64,000 nt of DNA, taken from Candidatus Endomicrobiellum guadaloupense (GTDB lineage: Bacteria; Elusimicrobiota; Endomicrobiia; Endomicrobiales; Endomicrobiaceae). Shown piece after piece: positions 36,304-46,243 of the stretch. The position numbers and the translations under genes are program-made. The stretch's first letter is position 1, and every line of letters begins with the position of its first letter. A model generated the notes under the pieces. The model saw only the letters and a program-made list of their open reading frames with translations. It searched no databases and was not told where the DNA came from. Location: NCBI GenBank assembly GCA_031278895.1, contig JAITJN010000037.1:35724-99723 (forward strand), given 5' to 3'.

Positions 36304-38189
36304 TGAAGAAAAAAGGGCCATGGCATATACTTTTTTGGATAACGCTTTTTATAATTATATTTATGCTTATGAATGCCGCAGGCAAGAAAAGTTCTGAAGC
36401 TGAATTGGAATACTCGCAATTTAAGCGATATATAAGATCTGGCAGCGTGTCTAAAATTGTTGTTGGACAGGATTTTATAAAAGGACAGTTTAGAGATTCT
36501 GACGGAGTTTTAAAGAAATTTAAAACTATCCCAATGAATGATCCTAATCTTATAAAAGATATGGAAGAAAATAAAGTTCTTGAATTTTCGTCAGTTGAAA
36601 AAGGTGGTTTGCTTAGTTCTATATTGATAGGCTGCTTGCCGATGATTCTTTTCCTTTTTGTGTGGTTTTTCCTTATGCGAGGAATGATGGCAGGCGGAGG
36701 TAAGCAGGCGATGTCTTTTGGCAAAACAAAAGCAAAACTTGCAGGAAACAATACTGCTAAAAAAGTTACATTTAAGGATGTTGCTGGTTGTAATGAAGCT
36801 AAAGAAGAATTACAAGAAATTATAGGGTTTTTGAAAGAGCCAACCAAATTTCAAAAATTAGGAGGAAAGATTCCTAAAGGAGTTCTCCTTTTTGGATCTC
36901 CAGGAACAGGAAAAACCTTACTTGCCAAAGCTGTTGCTGGTGAGGCAGGAGTTCCTTTCTTTTCTTCAAGCGGTTCAGAATTTGTTGAAATGTTTGTTGG
37001 AGTAGGTGCTTCAAGAGTAAGAGATTTATTTGATCAAGGTAGGAAGTCTGCTCCTTGTTTGCTATTTATAGATGAAATAGATGCGGTTGGAAGGCATAGA
37101 TTTGCAGGTATTGGTGGTGGACACGATGAGAGAGAACAAACTCTAAACCAGCTGCTTGTTGAAATGGATGGTTTTGATACTAAAGAAGGTGTTATTCTAA
37201 TTGCTGCTACAAATAGACCTGATGTGTTAGATCCTGCTCTTTTAAGACCAGGAAGATTTGACAGACAAGTTGTAGTACCAAGTCCGGACCTGAAAGATAG
37301 AGAAGAGATTCTTTCTGTACATGCACAAAAAATTAAATTAGATACAGATGTTAATTTAAATGTTATAGCAAGAAGGACTCCTGGTTTTGTTGGAGCAGAT
37401 TTGGCAAATCTTATAAACGAAGCAGCTTTACTAGCAGCAAGAAACGGACAAAAAGCTGTGAATATGAAGAATATGGAAGAAGCTATAGATAGAATTCTTG
37501 CAGGACCACAGAGGAAGTCTCGTATGATGTCCGACAAAGAAAAGAAAGTTATAGCTTATCATGAGGCAGGGCATACTATAGTTGCCAAGCTTCTTCCTAC
37601 AGCAGATCCTGTTCATAAAGTTTCTATAGTTCCAAGAGGCCCAGCACTTGGCTATACTCTTCAGGTTCCAGAAGAAGATAAGTATTTAACTTCAAGGACT
37701 GAACTTTTAGATAGACTTGCGATATTATTTGGTGGACGTGTTGCTGAAGAACTTGTATTTTCAGAGATTACTACAGGTGCTCAAAATGATATATCAAAAG
37801 CTACTGAAATTGCTACAAGAATGGTCATGGAATTTGGTATGAGTGAAAAAGTAGGTCCGATGGCTTTACAAAGACCTAATGAAGAAATTTTTCTTGGGAG
37901 AGATATTTCAAGAGAAGTAAGGCATTCAGGAAAAACGTCTGAACTTATAGATGAAGAAATTAAGAAACTTATTGATGAAGCAAAAAATGAAGCAACAAGA
38001 CTTATTAAAGATAATTCAACAAAGCTTGATAAGCTTGTAAATTATCTTTTAGATAGAGAGACTTTAAGTGGTGAGGAAGTCAATAAAATAATGAAGGGTG
38101 AAGACTTGCCATACATCTCACAAAAAGCTCCGGTAACAAAAGAAGATAAAAAAGAAGCCGCAGTTGGAAAAGAGATAATAAGAAAATAA
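36303..38189 (+). CDS. ftsH: ATP-dependent zinc metalloprotease FtsH
   Basis: This 628-aa inner-membrane AAA protease has two membrane helices (about 8-25 and 100-120). The AAA domain carries Walker A GSPGTGKT, Walker [13 protein letters not shown] and the SRH region ([21 protein letters not shown]). The zinc site is HEAGH, with a distal Asp in the [13 protein letters not shown] region. It degrades misfolded membrane proteins and short-lived regulators. Length and motifs are normal. It follows hpt with TAATG coupling. Confidence 0.96.
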   Translation: MKKKGPWHILFWITLFIIIFMLMNAAGKKSSEAELEYSQFKRYIRSGSVSKIVVGQDFIKGQFRDSDGVLKKFKTIPMNDPNLIKDMEENKVLEFSSVEKGGLLSSILIGCLPMILFLFVWFFLMRGMMAGGGKQAMSFGKTKAKLAGNNTAKKVTFKDVAGCNEAKEELQEIIGFLKEPTKFQKLGGKIPKGVLLFGSPGTGKTLLAKAVAGEAGVPFFSSSGSEFVEMFVGVGASRVRDLFDQGRKSAPCLLFIDEIDAVGRHRFAGIGGGHDEREQTLNQLLVEMDGFDTKEGVILIAATNRPDVLDPALLRPGRFDRQVVVPSPDLKDREEILSVHAQKIKLDTDVNLNVIARRTPGFVGADLANLINEAALLAARNGQKAVNMKNMEEAIDRILAGPQRKSRMMSDKEKKVIAYHEAGHTIVAKLLPTADPVHKVSIVPRGPALGYTLQVPEEDKYLTSRTELLDRLAILFGGRVAEELVFSEITTGAQNDISKATEIATRMVMEFGMSEKVGPMALQRPNEEIFLGRDISREVRHSGKTSELIDEEIKKLIDEAKNEATRLIKDNSTKLDKLVNYLLDRETLSGEEVNKIMKGEDLPYISQKAPVTKEDKKEAAVGKEIIRK

Positions 38190-38195
38190 TTAACG

Positions 38196-38786
38196 ATGGA
38201 AAATATGAAAGTGAAAAAATTTAATTTTGATGAAAAAAAAGCTCAAGAAGCTATAAGACTTTTGCTTGAATCTATTGGAGAGGATTTAAACAGAGAGGGC
38301 CTTAGGCGTACTCCTGAAAGAGTAGCTGAATTTTATAAAGAAGCTCTGTCAGGTAATGCAATTGATCCAGCTAAGCTTGTACCTGTTCATTACGCAAGTG
38401 AAGAACATGAAGAAATAGTTCTTGTAAAGGATATTTCGTTTTATTCTATATGCGAACATCATTTGTTGCCTTTTTTGGGTAAAGCTTGTGTAGCATATAT
38501 TCCTAGAAAAGATAAAATAGTTGGAGTATCAAAACTTATAAGGCTTGTAGAGGTTTTTGCTAATAGACTTCAACTCCAAGAACGGCTTACGAAACAAATT
38601 GCTGATACTGTAATGAAGTCAATAGATCCTCATGGAGTTATGGTTGTTATTGAAGCTGAACATTTATGTATGACAATGCGAGGTGTTAAAAAGCCTGGCG
38701 CAAAGATGATTACTTCGGCCATGAGGGGAATATTTTTAAAAGATGTAAGGACTAGATCTGAAGCTATGTCTCTTTTAGGGGAATAA
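38196..38786 (+). CDS. folE: GTP cyclohydrolase I
   Basis: This 196-aa first enzyme of tetrahydrofolate synthesis converts GTP to dihydroneopterin triphosphate. Zinc and active-site motifs are SICEHHLLPFLGKACVAYIP, VGVSKLIRLVEVFANRLQLQERLT and EAEHLCMTMRGVKKPGA. It lies 6 bp after ftsH and directly before folP. A second in-frame ATG at 38205 could also be the start; the two differ by three residues. Confidence 0.94.
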   Translation: MENMKVKKFNFDEKKAQEAIRLLLESIGEDLNREGLRRTPERVAEFYKEALSGNAIDPAKLVPVHYASEEHEEIVLVKDISFYSICEHHLLPFLGKACVAYIPRKDKIVGVSKLIRLVEVFANRLQLQERLTKQIADTVMKSIDPHGVMVVIEAEHLCMTMRGVKKPGAKMITSAMRGIFLKDVRTRSEAMSLLGE

Positions 38787-38787
38787 A

Positions 38788-39954
38788 TTGATAGTAAGAA
38801 AATCTGTAGTAAACAATTTTAGTGATGTTTTGAAACTTGTCAAAAATACAGGTTGTAGTTGTATGGTTTATGAATCTTTGGCAAACAAAGGTATTCTTGA
38901 GGTTATAGTTATAGAAAAAATAGACAATAGAGCAGCAAATATATTAAAACAAGAAGCTATTTCAGTTGGCGCAGATGCAGCTTTAAATGAGAATATAAGT
39001 AGATTTAAACTTGGATTCTCAAATATAGTTTTGTTTGTGACGGCATTTCAAGCTCATAAACTTATAAACAAACTCAGCTTTCAGCCTTTTGGTTTAAAAC
39101 AAGTTGCCAGCTCCTTGAAAACAATAATAGTTGATAAAAAAGTTTTTAGATATAAAAATAAATATTTAGATTTATCAAACCCTATTGTAATGGGTATAGT
39201 TAATATGGACCCTAACTCTTTTTCAGGAGACGGTCTTACAGATCCTGAAAAAGCTTTGGCCAAAGTAGTAGAATTTGAGAAATTTGGAGCAGGAATTATA
39301 GATATAGGTGCAGAATCTTCAAGGCCTGGCGTTAAACTTGTTGATGCAAAAACAGAAATTAGAAGATTGATTGTGGCTCTAAGAAAGATAAGAAAACATG
39401 TTAAAATTCCTATTTCTATAGATACTTATAAGCATGAAACTGCAAGAGCTGCATTATCAGAAGGTGCAGATATAATAAACGATATTTTTGCTTTAAGAAA
39501 AGGAAAAGAAAAATTAGCTAGATTAGTTGCTGACTATAAAGCAGGGATTATACTTATGCATATGAAAGGGATTCCTCAAAATATGCAAGTAGCTCCGCAG
39601 TATAAGAATTGTACTTCTGAAGTATATGAGTTTCTTTCTGAAAGAAAGTCGTATGCAATGAATTTTGGAATAAAAGAGGAGTATATTGCTGTAGATCCAG
39701 GACATGGATTTGGTAAAACAGTTAAGCATAATATTGAACTTATAAAAAACATGAGCGTTTTCTCATCTCTTGGACCGGTAGTTGGAGCAGTATCGCGGAA
39801 AAGATTTGTAAAAACTTTATCTGGTGAAGACAAATCTTCATTTATAGTAGCTAATTTCCTTGCAGCATTTTGTGGAGCTAATATTATAAGAGTACATGAT
39901 GTAAAAGAAACTGTCAATGTTTTTAAAATAATAGAAGCTTTTAGAGGAATATAA
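38788..39954 (+). CDS. folP: Dihydropteroate synthase with N-terminal extension
   Basis: The C-terminal 270 residues are the DHPS TIM barrel: VMGIVNMDPNSFSGDG, GAGIIDIGAESSRPG, PISIDTYKHETA, INDIFAL, ILMHMKGIPQNMQ and VDPGHGFGKT. It joins pABA to the pterin diphosphate. The first 115 or so residues form an extra domain seen in some bacterial and archaeal DHPS proteins. TTG is the start codon, with AGGGG about 7 bp upstream and the folE stop one base earlier. The usual DSFSDGG loop is changed to NSFSGDG. Confidence 0.9.
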   Translation: MIVRKSVVNNFSDVLKLVKNTGCSCMVYESLANKGILEVIVIEKIDNRAANILKQEAISVGADAALNENISRFKLGFSNIVLFVTAFQAHKLINKLSFQPFGLKQVASSLKTIIVDKKVFRYKNKYLDLSNPIVMGIVNMDPNSFSGDGLTDPEKALAKVVEFEKFGAGIIDIGAESSRPGVKLVDAKTEIRRLIVALRKIRKHVKIPISIDTYKHETARAALSEGADIINDIFALRKGKEKLARLVADYKAGIILMHMKGIPQNMQVAPQYKNCTSEVYEFLSERKSYAMNFGIKEEYIAVDPGHGFGKTVKHNIELIKNMSVFSSLGPVVGAVSRKRFVKTLSGEDKSSFIVANFLAAFCGANIIRVHDVKETVNVFKIIEAFRGI

Positions 39955-40721
39955 TGGAAACATTTGTTACTATTTATAATCTGTATATTTCAAATATTTT
40001 AGATATATTAATTCTTACGTTAATATTCTATAGAATAATTCTTATAATACAAGGCACAAGAACAATACAGATATTTATAGGTATATTATTTATCTTAGGT
40101 CTTACGGTTATATCAAGAGATATTTTGCATTTAAAAGCTTTGTCATGGCTTTTAGATAACTTTTGGCTTGCAGCAGTTATAATATTTGCTGTTATATTTC
40201 AAATGGAAATACGTAATCTTTTGGCTCAAATCGGAGGTCATTTGTGGGGGACAAAAACAAAAATCAAAGATCCTTATATAATTGAAATTATTGCTGCTGT
40301 TGAGGATTTAAGCTCGTCAATGACCGGCTGTCTTATAGCTATAGAAAATGAAATTGGTTTAAAAAGTTTTACAGAAACGGGTGTCTCACTCAATGCTGAT
40401 ATTTCAAAAGAGCTTTTGCTTTCAATATTTAAAAATAAATCTGCTCCTTTACATGATGGAGCAATTATAGTTTCAAACGGAAGGATAGTAGCTGCTGGCT
40501 GCGTTCTTCCTTTGAGCCATGATACAAATGTAAAGTTGTTTGGAACAAGACATAGAGCTGCCCTTGGGTTAAGTGAAGTTACAGATACCGTTGTTGTAGT
40601 AGTTTCGGAAGAAACTGGACAAATTTCTATTGCACATGATAGCAAATTACATGGAAATATCTCTCTTGCAAAATTAAGAGAGATATTCAATACAAATGGT
40701 GAGGTCTTAAAAACAAAATGA
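39954..40721 (+). CDS. cdaA: Diadenylate cyclase (c-di-AMP synthase)
   Basis: This 255-aa CdaA-type protein has three N-terminal membrane helices followed by a DAC domain. The DAC domain carries the catalytic PLHDGAIIV and the GTRHRAALGLSE motif. It makes cyclic di-AMP, which governs potassium uptake and turgor; a KtrAB potassium transporter is encoded in this window at 54522-56534. It overlaps the folP stop, and its own stop overlaps the next small gene (ATGA). The cdaA-cdaR-glmM order of Firmicutes is kept. Confidence 0.93.
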   Translation: METFVTIYNLYISNILDILILTLIFYRIILIIQGTRTIQIFIGILFILGLTVISRDILHLKALSWLLDNFWLAAVIIFAVIFQMEIRNLLAQIGGHLWGTKTKIKDPYIIEIIAAVEDLSSSMTGCLIAIENEIGLKSFTETGVSLNADISKELLLSIFKNKSAPLHDGAIIVSNGRIVAAGCVLPLSHDTNVKLFGTRHRAALGLSEVTDTVVVVVSEETGQISIAHDSKLHGNISLAKLREIFNTNGEVLKTK

Positions 40722-40816
40722 CACGAGTACTTGTTAAAATTAAAAAGAACTGGCAGTTGAAAGCTCTTGCATTTGTTTTGGCGCTTTTTGTATGGCTATA
40801 TGCGAGATATATGTAA
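40718..40816 (+). CDS. Minimal CdaR (YbbR)-like peptide: membrane anchor only
   Basis: This 32-codon ORF overlaps the cdaA stop by ATGA and ends one base before glmM. The peptide has a basic N-terminus (VKIKKNWQLK) and one hydrophobic helix (ALAFVLALFVWLYARY). This is the typical opening of CdaR/YbbR proteins, which normally continue with several YbbR domains outside the membrane. Here a stop follows the helix directly, and no YbbR domain is found downstream. Position and sequence both point to a CdaR reduced to its anchor. CdaR binds and regulates CdaA in Firmicutes, partly through the membrane region. Confidence 0.6.
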   Translation: MTRVLVKIKKNWQLKALAFVLALFVWLYARYM

Positions 40817-40817
40817 A

Positions 40818-42152
40818 ATGAAATTATTTGGAACTGACGGTATTAGGAGTAATTCTTCTAAATTTCCATTTGATAATGCTACCCTTAATATTATAGGTTG
40901 TTCTATTGCCGAAGTTTTAGGTGCAAATAAATATATTCTTATTATCCGTGATACTAGAGAGTCTGGGAAAAGAATACAATCGCGGCTTGCTGAAGGCATG
41001 CGTGCTGCAGGAGCAAAAGTAGTTTTTGGTGGTATTATGCCGACGCCTGCAGCTTCTTTTCTTGTAAAAAAGAGAAACTATTGTGCGGCGGTTGTTATAT
41101 CAGCCAGTCATAATCCTTACATAGATAATGGAATTAAAATTTTTAATTCCAACGGATACAAACTTTCAAATTCGATAGAAGAAAAAATAGAAGCAAAGAT
41201 AAATAAACACATTAATTCAAAAGATTTTTTCCTTTCAAAAAAATTATCATTAAAAGAGAATTCAAAACTTATAAAGTTTTATGAAAAATTTATTATAAAA
41301 AATTTTTCAGGCAAAAAGCTTAAAGGTAAGACTATAATTTTAGATTGTGCTAACGGTGCATCTTACAAGTCTGCTCCTAATATTTTTAAAAAAGTGGGCG
41401 CAAAAGTTATAGCATTAAATGTTAATCCAGATGGGAGAAATATAAATTTAAATTGCGGGGCACTGCATCCTCAATCTTTATGTAAAGCGGTTAAAGAATA
41501 TAATGCTTTTTGTGGATTTGCTTTTGATGGAGATGCTGATAGATTGATATGCGTTGATGAAAATGGAGAAATAAGAGACGGAGATTATTTTTTAGCTTCA
41601 ATGGCTATATGGCTAAAAAGTAAAAAGAAACTTAAAAATAATACTTTAGTTTCGACTGTTATGGCCAATATGGGACTATTGCGTGCAATGGCTAAAGAGG
41701 AAATAAAAGTTGTGTCTTCCAAAGTAGGCGATCGGTATGTTATGGAAGATATAAAAAAATACAAATCTTCTCTTGGCGGAGAACAGTCAGGACATTTTAT
41801 ATTTAAAGACATTTTAGCTACAGGCGATGGAATTCTGAGTGCCATGATGATTCTTTCTGCTTTAAATGAAGTTGGTAAAACAATGTCGGAATTTATGAAT
41901 GTTATCGATAAATTCCCTCAAGTCTTAGTAAATAGAAAGTTAGCAAAAAAGATTCCTTTTGAGAACCTTCCAAAATCTTGTAAGTTGATAAAAGCTTGTG
42001 AAAAGTCACTAGGTTCTGATGGACATGTACTTGTAAGATATTCAGGTACTGAAAATCTTACAAGAGTTATGGTTGAAGGTAAAGATGTTGATGAGATTAG
42101 AGCAATCGCTGAAAGCGTAGCTGATACTATTGAAAAAGAAACATCTCTCTAA
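40818..42152 (+). CDS. glmM: Phosphoglucosamine mutase
   Basis: This 444-aa alpha-D-phosphohexomutase starts MKLFGTDGIRSN. The phosphoserine loop is VISASHNPYIDNGIKIF, the metal site is FAFDGDADRLI, and the sugar loop is GGEQSGHFIF. The C-terminal phosphate site is VRYSGTENLTRVM. It converts GlcN-6-P to GlcN-1-P for peptidoglycan and LPS. The track begins at 40767, but the family start is the ATG at 40818, right after the CdaR-like stop. Confidence 0.94.
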   Translation: MKLFGTDGIRSNSSKFPFDNATLNIIGCSIAEVLGANKYILIIRDTRESGKRIQSRLAEGMRAAGAKVVFGGIMPTPAASFLVKKRNYCAAVVISASHNPYIDNGIKIFNSNGYKLSNSIEEKIEAKINKHINSKDFFLSKKLSLKENSKLIKFYEKFIIKNFSGKKLKGKTIILDCANGASYKSAPNIFKKVGAKVIALNVNPDGRNINLNCGALHPQSLCKAVKEYNAFCGFAFDGDADRLICVDENGEIRDGDYFLASMAIWLKSKKKLKNNTLVSTVMANMGLLRAMAKEEIKVVSSKVGDRYVMEDIKKYKSSLGGEQSGHFIFKDILATGDGILSAMMILSALNEVGKTMSEFMNVIDKFPQVLVNRKLAKKIPFENLPKSCKLIKACEKSLGSDGHVLVRYSGTENLTRVMVEGKDVDEIRAIAESVADTIEKETSL

Positions 42153-42176
42153 ATATAAAAGTTAAGAGGTGGAAAG

Positions 42177-42914
42177 ATGATAAAATTAGGCGTAAATATT
42201 GACCATATAGCTACATTAAGACAGGCTCGCAAAGAAGGCGTTCCGTCGGTTGTTGAAGCTGCTCTCGCTTGCGAAAAAGCCGGCGCTGATGGGATTACCG
42301 TTCATTTAAGAGAAGATAGAAGGCATATCCAAGACTACGATGTCTACAGCTTGCGTGAAATTTTAAATAGCAAGTTAAATTTAGAAATGGCTGCAACAGA
42401 CGAAATGCTAAGCATTGCTTTAGATGTAAAACCTAATTCTGTTTGTTTAGTTCCAGAAAAAAGAGAAGAGCTAACCACAGAAGGTGGACTTGACGTTAAA
42501 AATAATAAGGAAAATCTTGCTTCTATTGTGTCTAGGCTTAAAAAAGCTGGAATTCTTGTAAGTATATTCATTGATCCAGACTTAGATCAGGTTGCTTCTT
42601 CGTCTGAAATAGGTACAGATTGTGTTGAGCTTCATACAGGGAAATATTCTTTGTTATTTAAAGAAAGCGGACTAGACTCTCTTGATTGTAAAAATGAGAT
42701 TAAAAGAATTACTAAAGCTTCAAAAGAAGCTAGGAGAGAGAAGCTTATATTAAATGCTGGACATGGGCTTGATTATGAAAATATAGACCAAATTTGTAAA
42801 ATTCATGGAATGAATGAATTTAATATAGGATTTTCAATAATATCTAAAGCAATATTTACTGGTATTGAAAAAGCTATTTTTAATATGAAAAGTTTGATAG
42901 AAAGAAACTCGTAA
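42177..42914 (+). CDS. pdxJ: Pyridoxine 5'-phosphate synthase
   Basis: This 245-aa TIM-barrel enzyme opens LGVNIDHIATLRQARK and continues GADGITVHLREDRRHIQD, VCLVPEKREELTTEGGLDV, VELHTGKYS and NAGHGLDYEN. It makes pyridoxine 5'-phosphate from 3-amino-2-oxopropyl phosphate and deoxyxylulose 5-phosphate. GAGGTGG precedes the ATG. Length is normal. Confidence 0.94.
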   Translation: MIKLGVNIDHIATLRQARKEGVPSVVEAALACEKAGADGITVHLREDRRHIQDYDVYSLREILNSKLNLEMAATDEMLSIALDVKPNSVCLVPEKREELTTEGGLDVKNNKENLASIVSRLKKAGILVSIFIDPDLDQVASSSEIGTDCVELHTGKYSLLFKESGLDSLDCKNEIKRITKASKEARREKLILNAGHGLDYENIDQICKIHGMNEFNIGFSIISKAIFTGIEKAIFNMKSLIERNS

Positions 42915-42940
42915 GCTATGGAATTCAAAAAGGACTTTAT

Positions 42941-44770
42941 ATGTGTGGAATAGTGGGTTATATAGGGGGGAAAAATGCTGTTGATATAGTTCTCAATGGA
43001 TTAAAAAAACTTGAATATAGAGGGTATGATTCCTCGGGTATTGCTGTTGTTAAAGACGAACAACTACAGATTAGACGGAGTATAGGAAAGTTAAAAAATC
43101 TTAAAGAAAATATAGAAAAAAATCCATTAGAATCAAATATATCTATAGGGCATACTCGTTGGGCTACACATGGAAAACCATCAGAAGAGAATGCTCATCC
43201 CCATACTGACCCAACAAAAAGTATAGTAATAGTTCATAATGGAATAATAGAAAACTATGCCGAATTAAAATTACGTCTTGAAAAAGAAGGGAAGGAATTC
43301 AAGTCTGAAACAGATACAGAAGTAATAGCACATCTTATAAAAAAGCATTATAAAGACAACTTACTTAATGCAGTTCAGGAAACTCTTAAAGAAATAAAGG
43401 GATCATATGCACTTGGTATAATATGTAAAGACGAGCCAAATAAAATAGTATGTGCAAGGCAAAATGCGTCGCTTATAGTTGGCGCTGGTAAAGGCGAAAA
43501 TTTTTTGGCTTCAGATATTCCTGCATTACTTTCTTATACTCGTAATATGATTTTCCTTGAAAATGGCGATATTGCGGAATTAACTGCTAACGAAATAACC
43601 ATAACCGATATTGAAAATAATGTAAAGAAGAGAGAAATAAAAAATATAAAATGGGATTGTGTTCAAGCTGAAAAAGAAGGCTATAAGCATTTTATGCTTA
43701 AGGAAATATATGAACAGCCAAGAACTATAGAAGACACTTTTAGAGGAAGAATTTATCCTGACGAAGGGCGTGTTTATATTGAAGAAATCAAACTATCAAA
43801 AGAAGATATTAAAAGTATATCAAACATTTATGTTGTTGCTTGTGGAACAGCCTATTATTCGGGACTTGTTGCAAAATTTTTATTTGAAAATTTTGCCAAG
43901 ATTCCTACGGAAGTAGATATAGCTTCTGAGTTTAGGTATAGAGAGCCTATTTTAAATGATAAGGTACTTATAGTAATTGTTTCTCAATCTGGAGAAACAG
44001 CAGATACTTTAGCAGCTTTAAGACTTGCTAAAAGTAAAGACTGCACAATTCTAGCAGTTTGCAATGTTGTTGGATCTAGCATAAGTCGTGAGGCTGACCA
44101 TGTTGTATACACTCACTGTGGGCCAGAAATTGGCGTTGCCTCTACAAAAGCTTTTACTGGGCAGCTTACAGCTCTATATATGGTTTCATTAGATTTAGCA
44201 TGCAAAAAAGAATCTCTTTCAAAAGAAGAGATTAAGAAGTATTTAAAAGAATTATGGGAAATTCCTGTAAAAATAGGAGATTTTTTTAAGCAATCTGAAA
44301 CTGTTTATGAAGTCGCCAAAAGATTTGCAAATAAGAGGGATTTCTTATATTTAGGAAGGCACGTCAATTATCCTATCGCGCTTGAAGGTGCATTAAAACT
44401 GAAAGAAATTTCTTATATACATGCTGAAGGTTATGCTGCTGGTGAGATGAAGCATGGTCCAATAGCTTTAATTGATGATGATATGCCTATAATTGCGATA
44501 GCTGTTAAAAGTAAAGTTTATGAAAAAGTTATTTCAAATATTGGAGAGGCAAAGGCTAGAGGTGCTACTGTTATAATAATAGCAAGTGAGTCTGACAAGA
44601 CTGCTTCAAACAACGGAGATAATGTAATATACGTTCCAGATTGCGATGAGTTTGTTTCACCCATTTTGTCTGTAATTCCTCTTCAATTGTTGGCTTACTA
44701 TGTGGCTGTGGTGCTTGGGTGTGATGTTGATCAACCGCGTAATCTCGCCAAATCCGTTACCGTTGAATAA
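42941..44770 (+). CDS. glmS: Glucosamine-6-phosphate synthase (isomerizing)
   Basis: The 609-aa protein has an N-terminal glutaminase domain with nucleophile Cys2 (MCGIVGYIG), GYDSSGIAV, GHTRWATHG and VHNGIIENY. Two SIS domains follow (VVACGTAYYSG, VSQSGETADTLAALR, EIGVASTKAFTGQL), and the protein ends PRNLAKSVTVE. It makes GlcN-6-P from fructose-6-P and glutamine, feeding GlmM encoded 0.8 kb upstream. The 5' leader is only 26 bp, so no glmS ribozyme is present. Confidence 0.96.
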   Translation: MCGIVGYIGGKNAVDIVLNGLKKLEYRGYDSSGIAVVKDEQLQIRRSIGKLKNLKENIEKNPLESNISIGHTRWATHGKPSEENAHPHTDPTKSIVIVHNGIIENYAELKLRLEKEGKEFKSETDTEVIAHLIKKHYKDNLLNAVQETLKEIKGSYALGIICKDEPNKIVCARQNASLIVGAGKGENFLASDIPALLSYTRNMIFLENGDIAELTANEITITDIENNVKKREIKNIKWDCVQAEKEGYKHFMLKEIYEQPRTIEDTFRGRIYPDEGRVYIEEIKLSKEDIKSISNIYVVACGTAYYSGLVAKFLFENFAKIPTEVDIASEFRYREPILNDKVLIVIVSQSGETADTLAALRLAKSKDCTILAVCNVVGSSISREADHVVYTHCGPEIGVASTKAFTGQLTALYMVSLDLACKKESLSKEEIKKYLKELWEIPVKIGDFFKQSETVYEVAKRFANKRDFLYLGRHVNYPIALEGALKLKEISYIHAEGYAAGEMKHGPIALIDDDMPIIAIAVKSKVYEKVISNIGEAKARGATVIIIASESDKTASNNGDNVIYVPDCDEFVSPILSVIPLQLLAYYVAVVLGCDVDQPRNLAKSVTVE

Positions 44771-44775
44771 ATGAT

Positions 44776-44838
44776 TTGACTTTTGATGGTACACTTCATT
44801 ATACACGCGTTGACTTAAATGATTAATGATATATATAT
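44776..44838 (+). promoter_or_regulatory. Tandem sigma70-like promoters ahead of acpS
   Basis: TTGACT (44776) with TATACA (44800) at 18 bp, and TTGACT (44810) with TATATA (44832) at 16 bp, both point toward acpS. The second would start transcription about 35 bp before the acpS ATG. Confidence 0.4.
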
Positions 44839-44876
44839 TTTTCCGCACAATTGCCAACGCTGTTAAAGAGGCTAAG

Positions 44877-45212
44877 ATGAACGTAGGTATAGATATAGAA
44901 GAAGTAGAAAGATTTGTTAAATACGCTAAAGATAAATCATATCTTGAACGTATATTTTCAAAAGAAGAAATAGCATATTCTATACCTAAAAAAAATGTAT
45001 CTCAACATTTAGCTGTCCGTTTTGCAGCTAAAGAAGCTGTTTGGAAAGCATTAAGCGCAAAAAATAAAAAGCTTTTCATAACAGATATATCTATTAAAAA
45101 TGATAAAAATGGCAGACCGCAAGTTTATATAAAAAATATAAAATATAAGAAAATAGACATATCATTATCACATACAAGAAAATATGCTGCAGCAGTAGCG
45201 ATTGCTTTTTAA
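44877..45212 (+). CDS. acpS: Holo-[acyl-carrier-protein] synthase
   Basis: This 111-aa phosphopantetheinyl transferase has NVGIDIEEVERF (metal-binding Asp), RFAAKEAVWKAL and ISLSHTRKYAAAVAIAF. It moves 4'-phosphopantetheine from CoA to acyl carrier protein. I start at the ATG at 44877 with GAGG upstream; the track's 44826 adds 17 residues not found in the family. nnrD begins 4 bp after its stop. Confidence 0.9.
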   Translation: MNVGIDIEEVERFVKYAKDKSYLERIFSKEEIAYSIPKKNVSQHLAVRFAAKEAVWKALSAKNKKLFITDISIKNDKNGRPQVYIKNIKYKKIDISLSHTRKYAAAVAIAF

Positions 45213-45216
45213 TATT

Positions 45217-46068
45217 ATGAATAAACAAGAAATTAAAAATTTTACTTCTAAATTGAAAAGAAAACCTGACAGTCACAAATATGACTTCGGACATGTTTTA
45301 GTTATTGCAGGTTCTATTTCTATGCCTGGCGCAGGAGCTTTATGCTGCGCAGGGGCCTTATATTGCGGAGTTGGTCTTGTAACATATGCAGTTAAAGATG
45401 TTTTTTTAATTCAAGCTTGTTCGCTATCTAGACCTGAGATAATATTCTGCATATATAAGACGGCGATAGATATTCTTAAATATATAAAGTCAAGAAAAGT
45501 TACATCTATAGTTATAGGGCCTGGTCTTAGAACTGACTATAAATTTATTCATAAGATTATTTCTTCAGTTGATATTCCGGTAGTTTTAGATGCATCGGGA
45601 CTAGCAGTGTTTAATGGTATTTCAGACAAACTTAAATATGCAAAAGCTAAACTTATAATAACGCCACACTTAGGAGAATTTGCCAAACTTTTAGATACCA
45701 AAATAGCTGTTATAAAAAATAATAGAAAAGAAATAGTTAAAGATTTTGTAAGCAAAAATTCTCTTATTTGTGTTCTTAAAGGTAAAGATACAATTGTTGT
45801 TTCTGATGGAAAAGTTTATATAAACAATACTGGAACACCAGCAATGGCTACGGCTGGAAGTGGTGATGTTTTAAGCGGTATGATAGCCGCATTTATAAAT
45901 ATTGGCGATGATATTTACGAAGCTACAAAATTTGCAGTATTCATTCATGGCTTATCTGGAGAATTAGCAGAGAAAGAAAAATGTCAGATAAGCGTTGTTG
46001 CAAGTGATATAGCTAAAAATATTTATAGAGCAGTAAAACAGATTTCTTGTTATCATATTATTAATTAA
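45217..46068 (+). CDS. nnrD: ADP-dependent NAD(P)H-hydrate dehydratase
   Basis: This 283-aa YjeF C-terminal (NnrD) domain is present without the NnrE epimerase domain with which it is usually fused. Ribokinase-like motifs are HVLVIAGSISMPGAGAL, IVIGPGLRTD, VLDASGL, ITPHLGEFAKLL, VLKGKDTIV and the catalytic GTPAMATAGSGDVLSGMIAA. It repairs hydrated NADH and NADPH. The ATG at 45217 is taken rather than 45202. Its partner epimerase is not in this window. Confidence 0.88.
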   Translation: MNKQEIKNFTSKLKRKPDSHKYDFGHVLVIAGSISMPGAGALCCAGALYCGVGLVTYAVKDVFLIQACSLSRPEIIFCIYKTAIDILKYIKSRKVTSIVIGPGLRTDYKFIHKIISSVDIPVVLDASGLAVFNGISDKLKYAKAKLIITPHLGEFAKLLDTKIAVIKNNRKEIVKDFVSKNSLICVLKGKDTIVVSDGKVYINNTGTPAMATAGSGDVLSGMIAAFINIGDDIYEATKFAVFIHGLSGELAEKEKCQISVVASDIAKNIYRAVKQISCYHIIN

Positions 46069-46181
46069 CCAATAATCTCCACGCTTCTCCATGTGCACTT
46101 TCATATGTAGTTTTTGCTCTTAAATATTTGAGCATTAATAAGGTAGGTAAGTAATTAAGTATATAAGCATTAATACTTACA

Positions 46182-46210
46182 TTGACATGAAAATAATAAA
46201 TTTGTAAAAT
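46182..46210 (+). promoter_or_regulatory. Sigma70-type promoter for the DUF4912/GH57 operon
   Basis: TTGACA (46182) and TAAAAT (46205) are separated by exactly 17 bp, about 34 bp upstream of the DUF4912 ATG. The remaining gap from 46069 shows nothing else. Confidence 0.6.
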
Positions 46211-46243
46211 CCAAAAATCGTATTATTTCAAGGGAATTTAACT

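Noticed and set aside
40767-40817. Upstream extension of glmM in the ORF track
   Set aside because: The family starts at MKLFGTDGIR; the extension overlaps the CdaR-like ORF in another frame.
42915-42940. glmS ribozyme
   Set aside because: The gap between pdxJ and glmS is 26 bp, far too short for the ribozyme.
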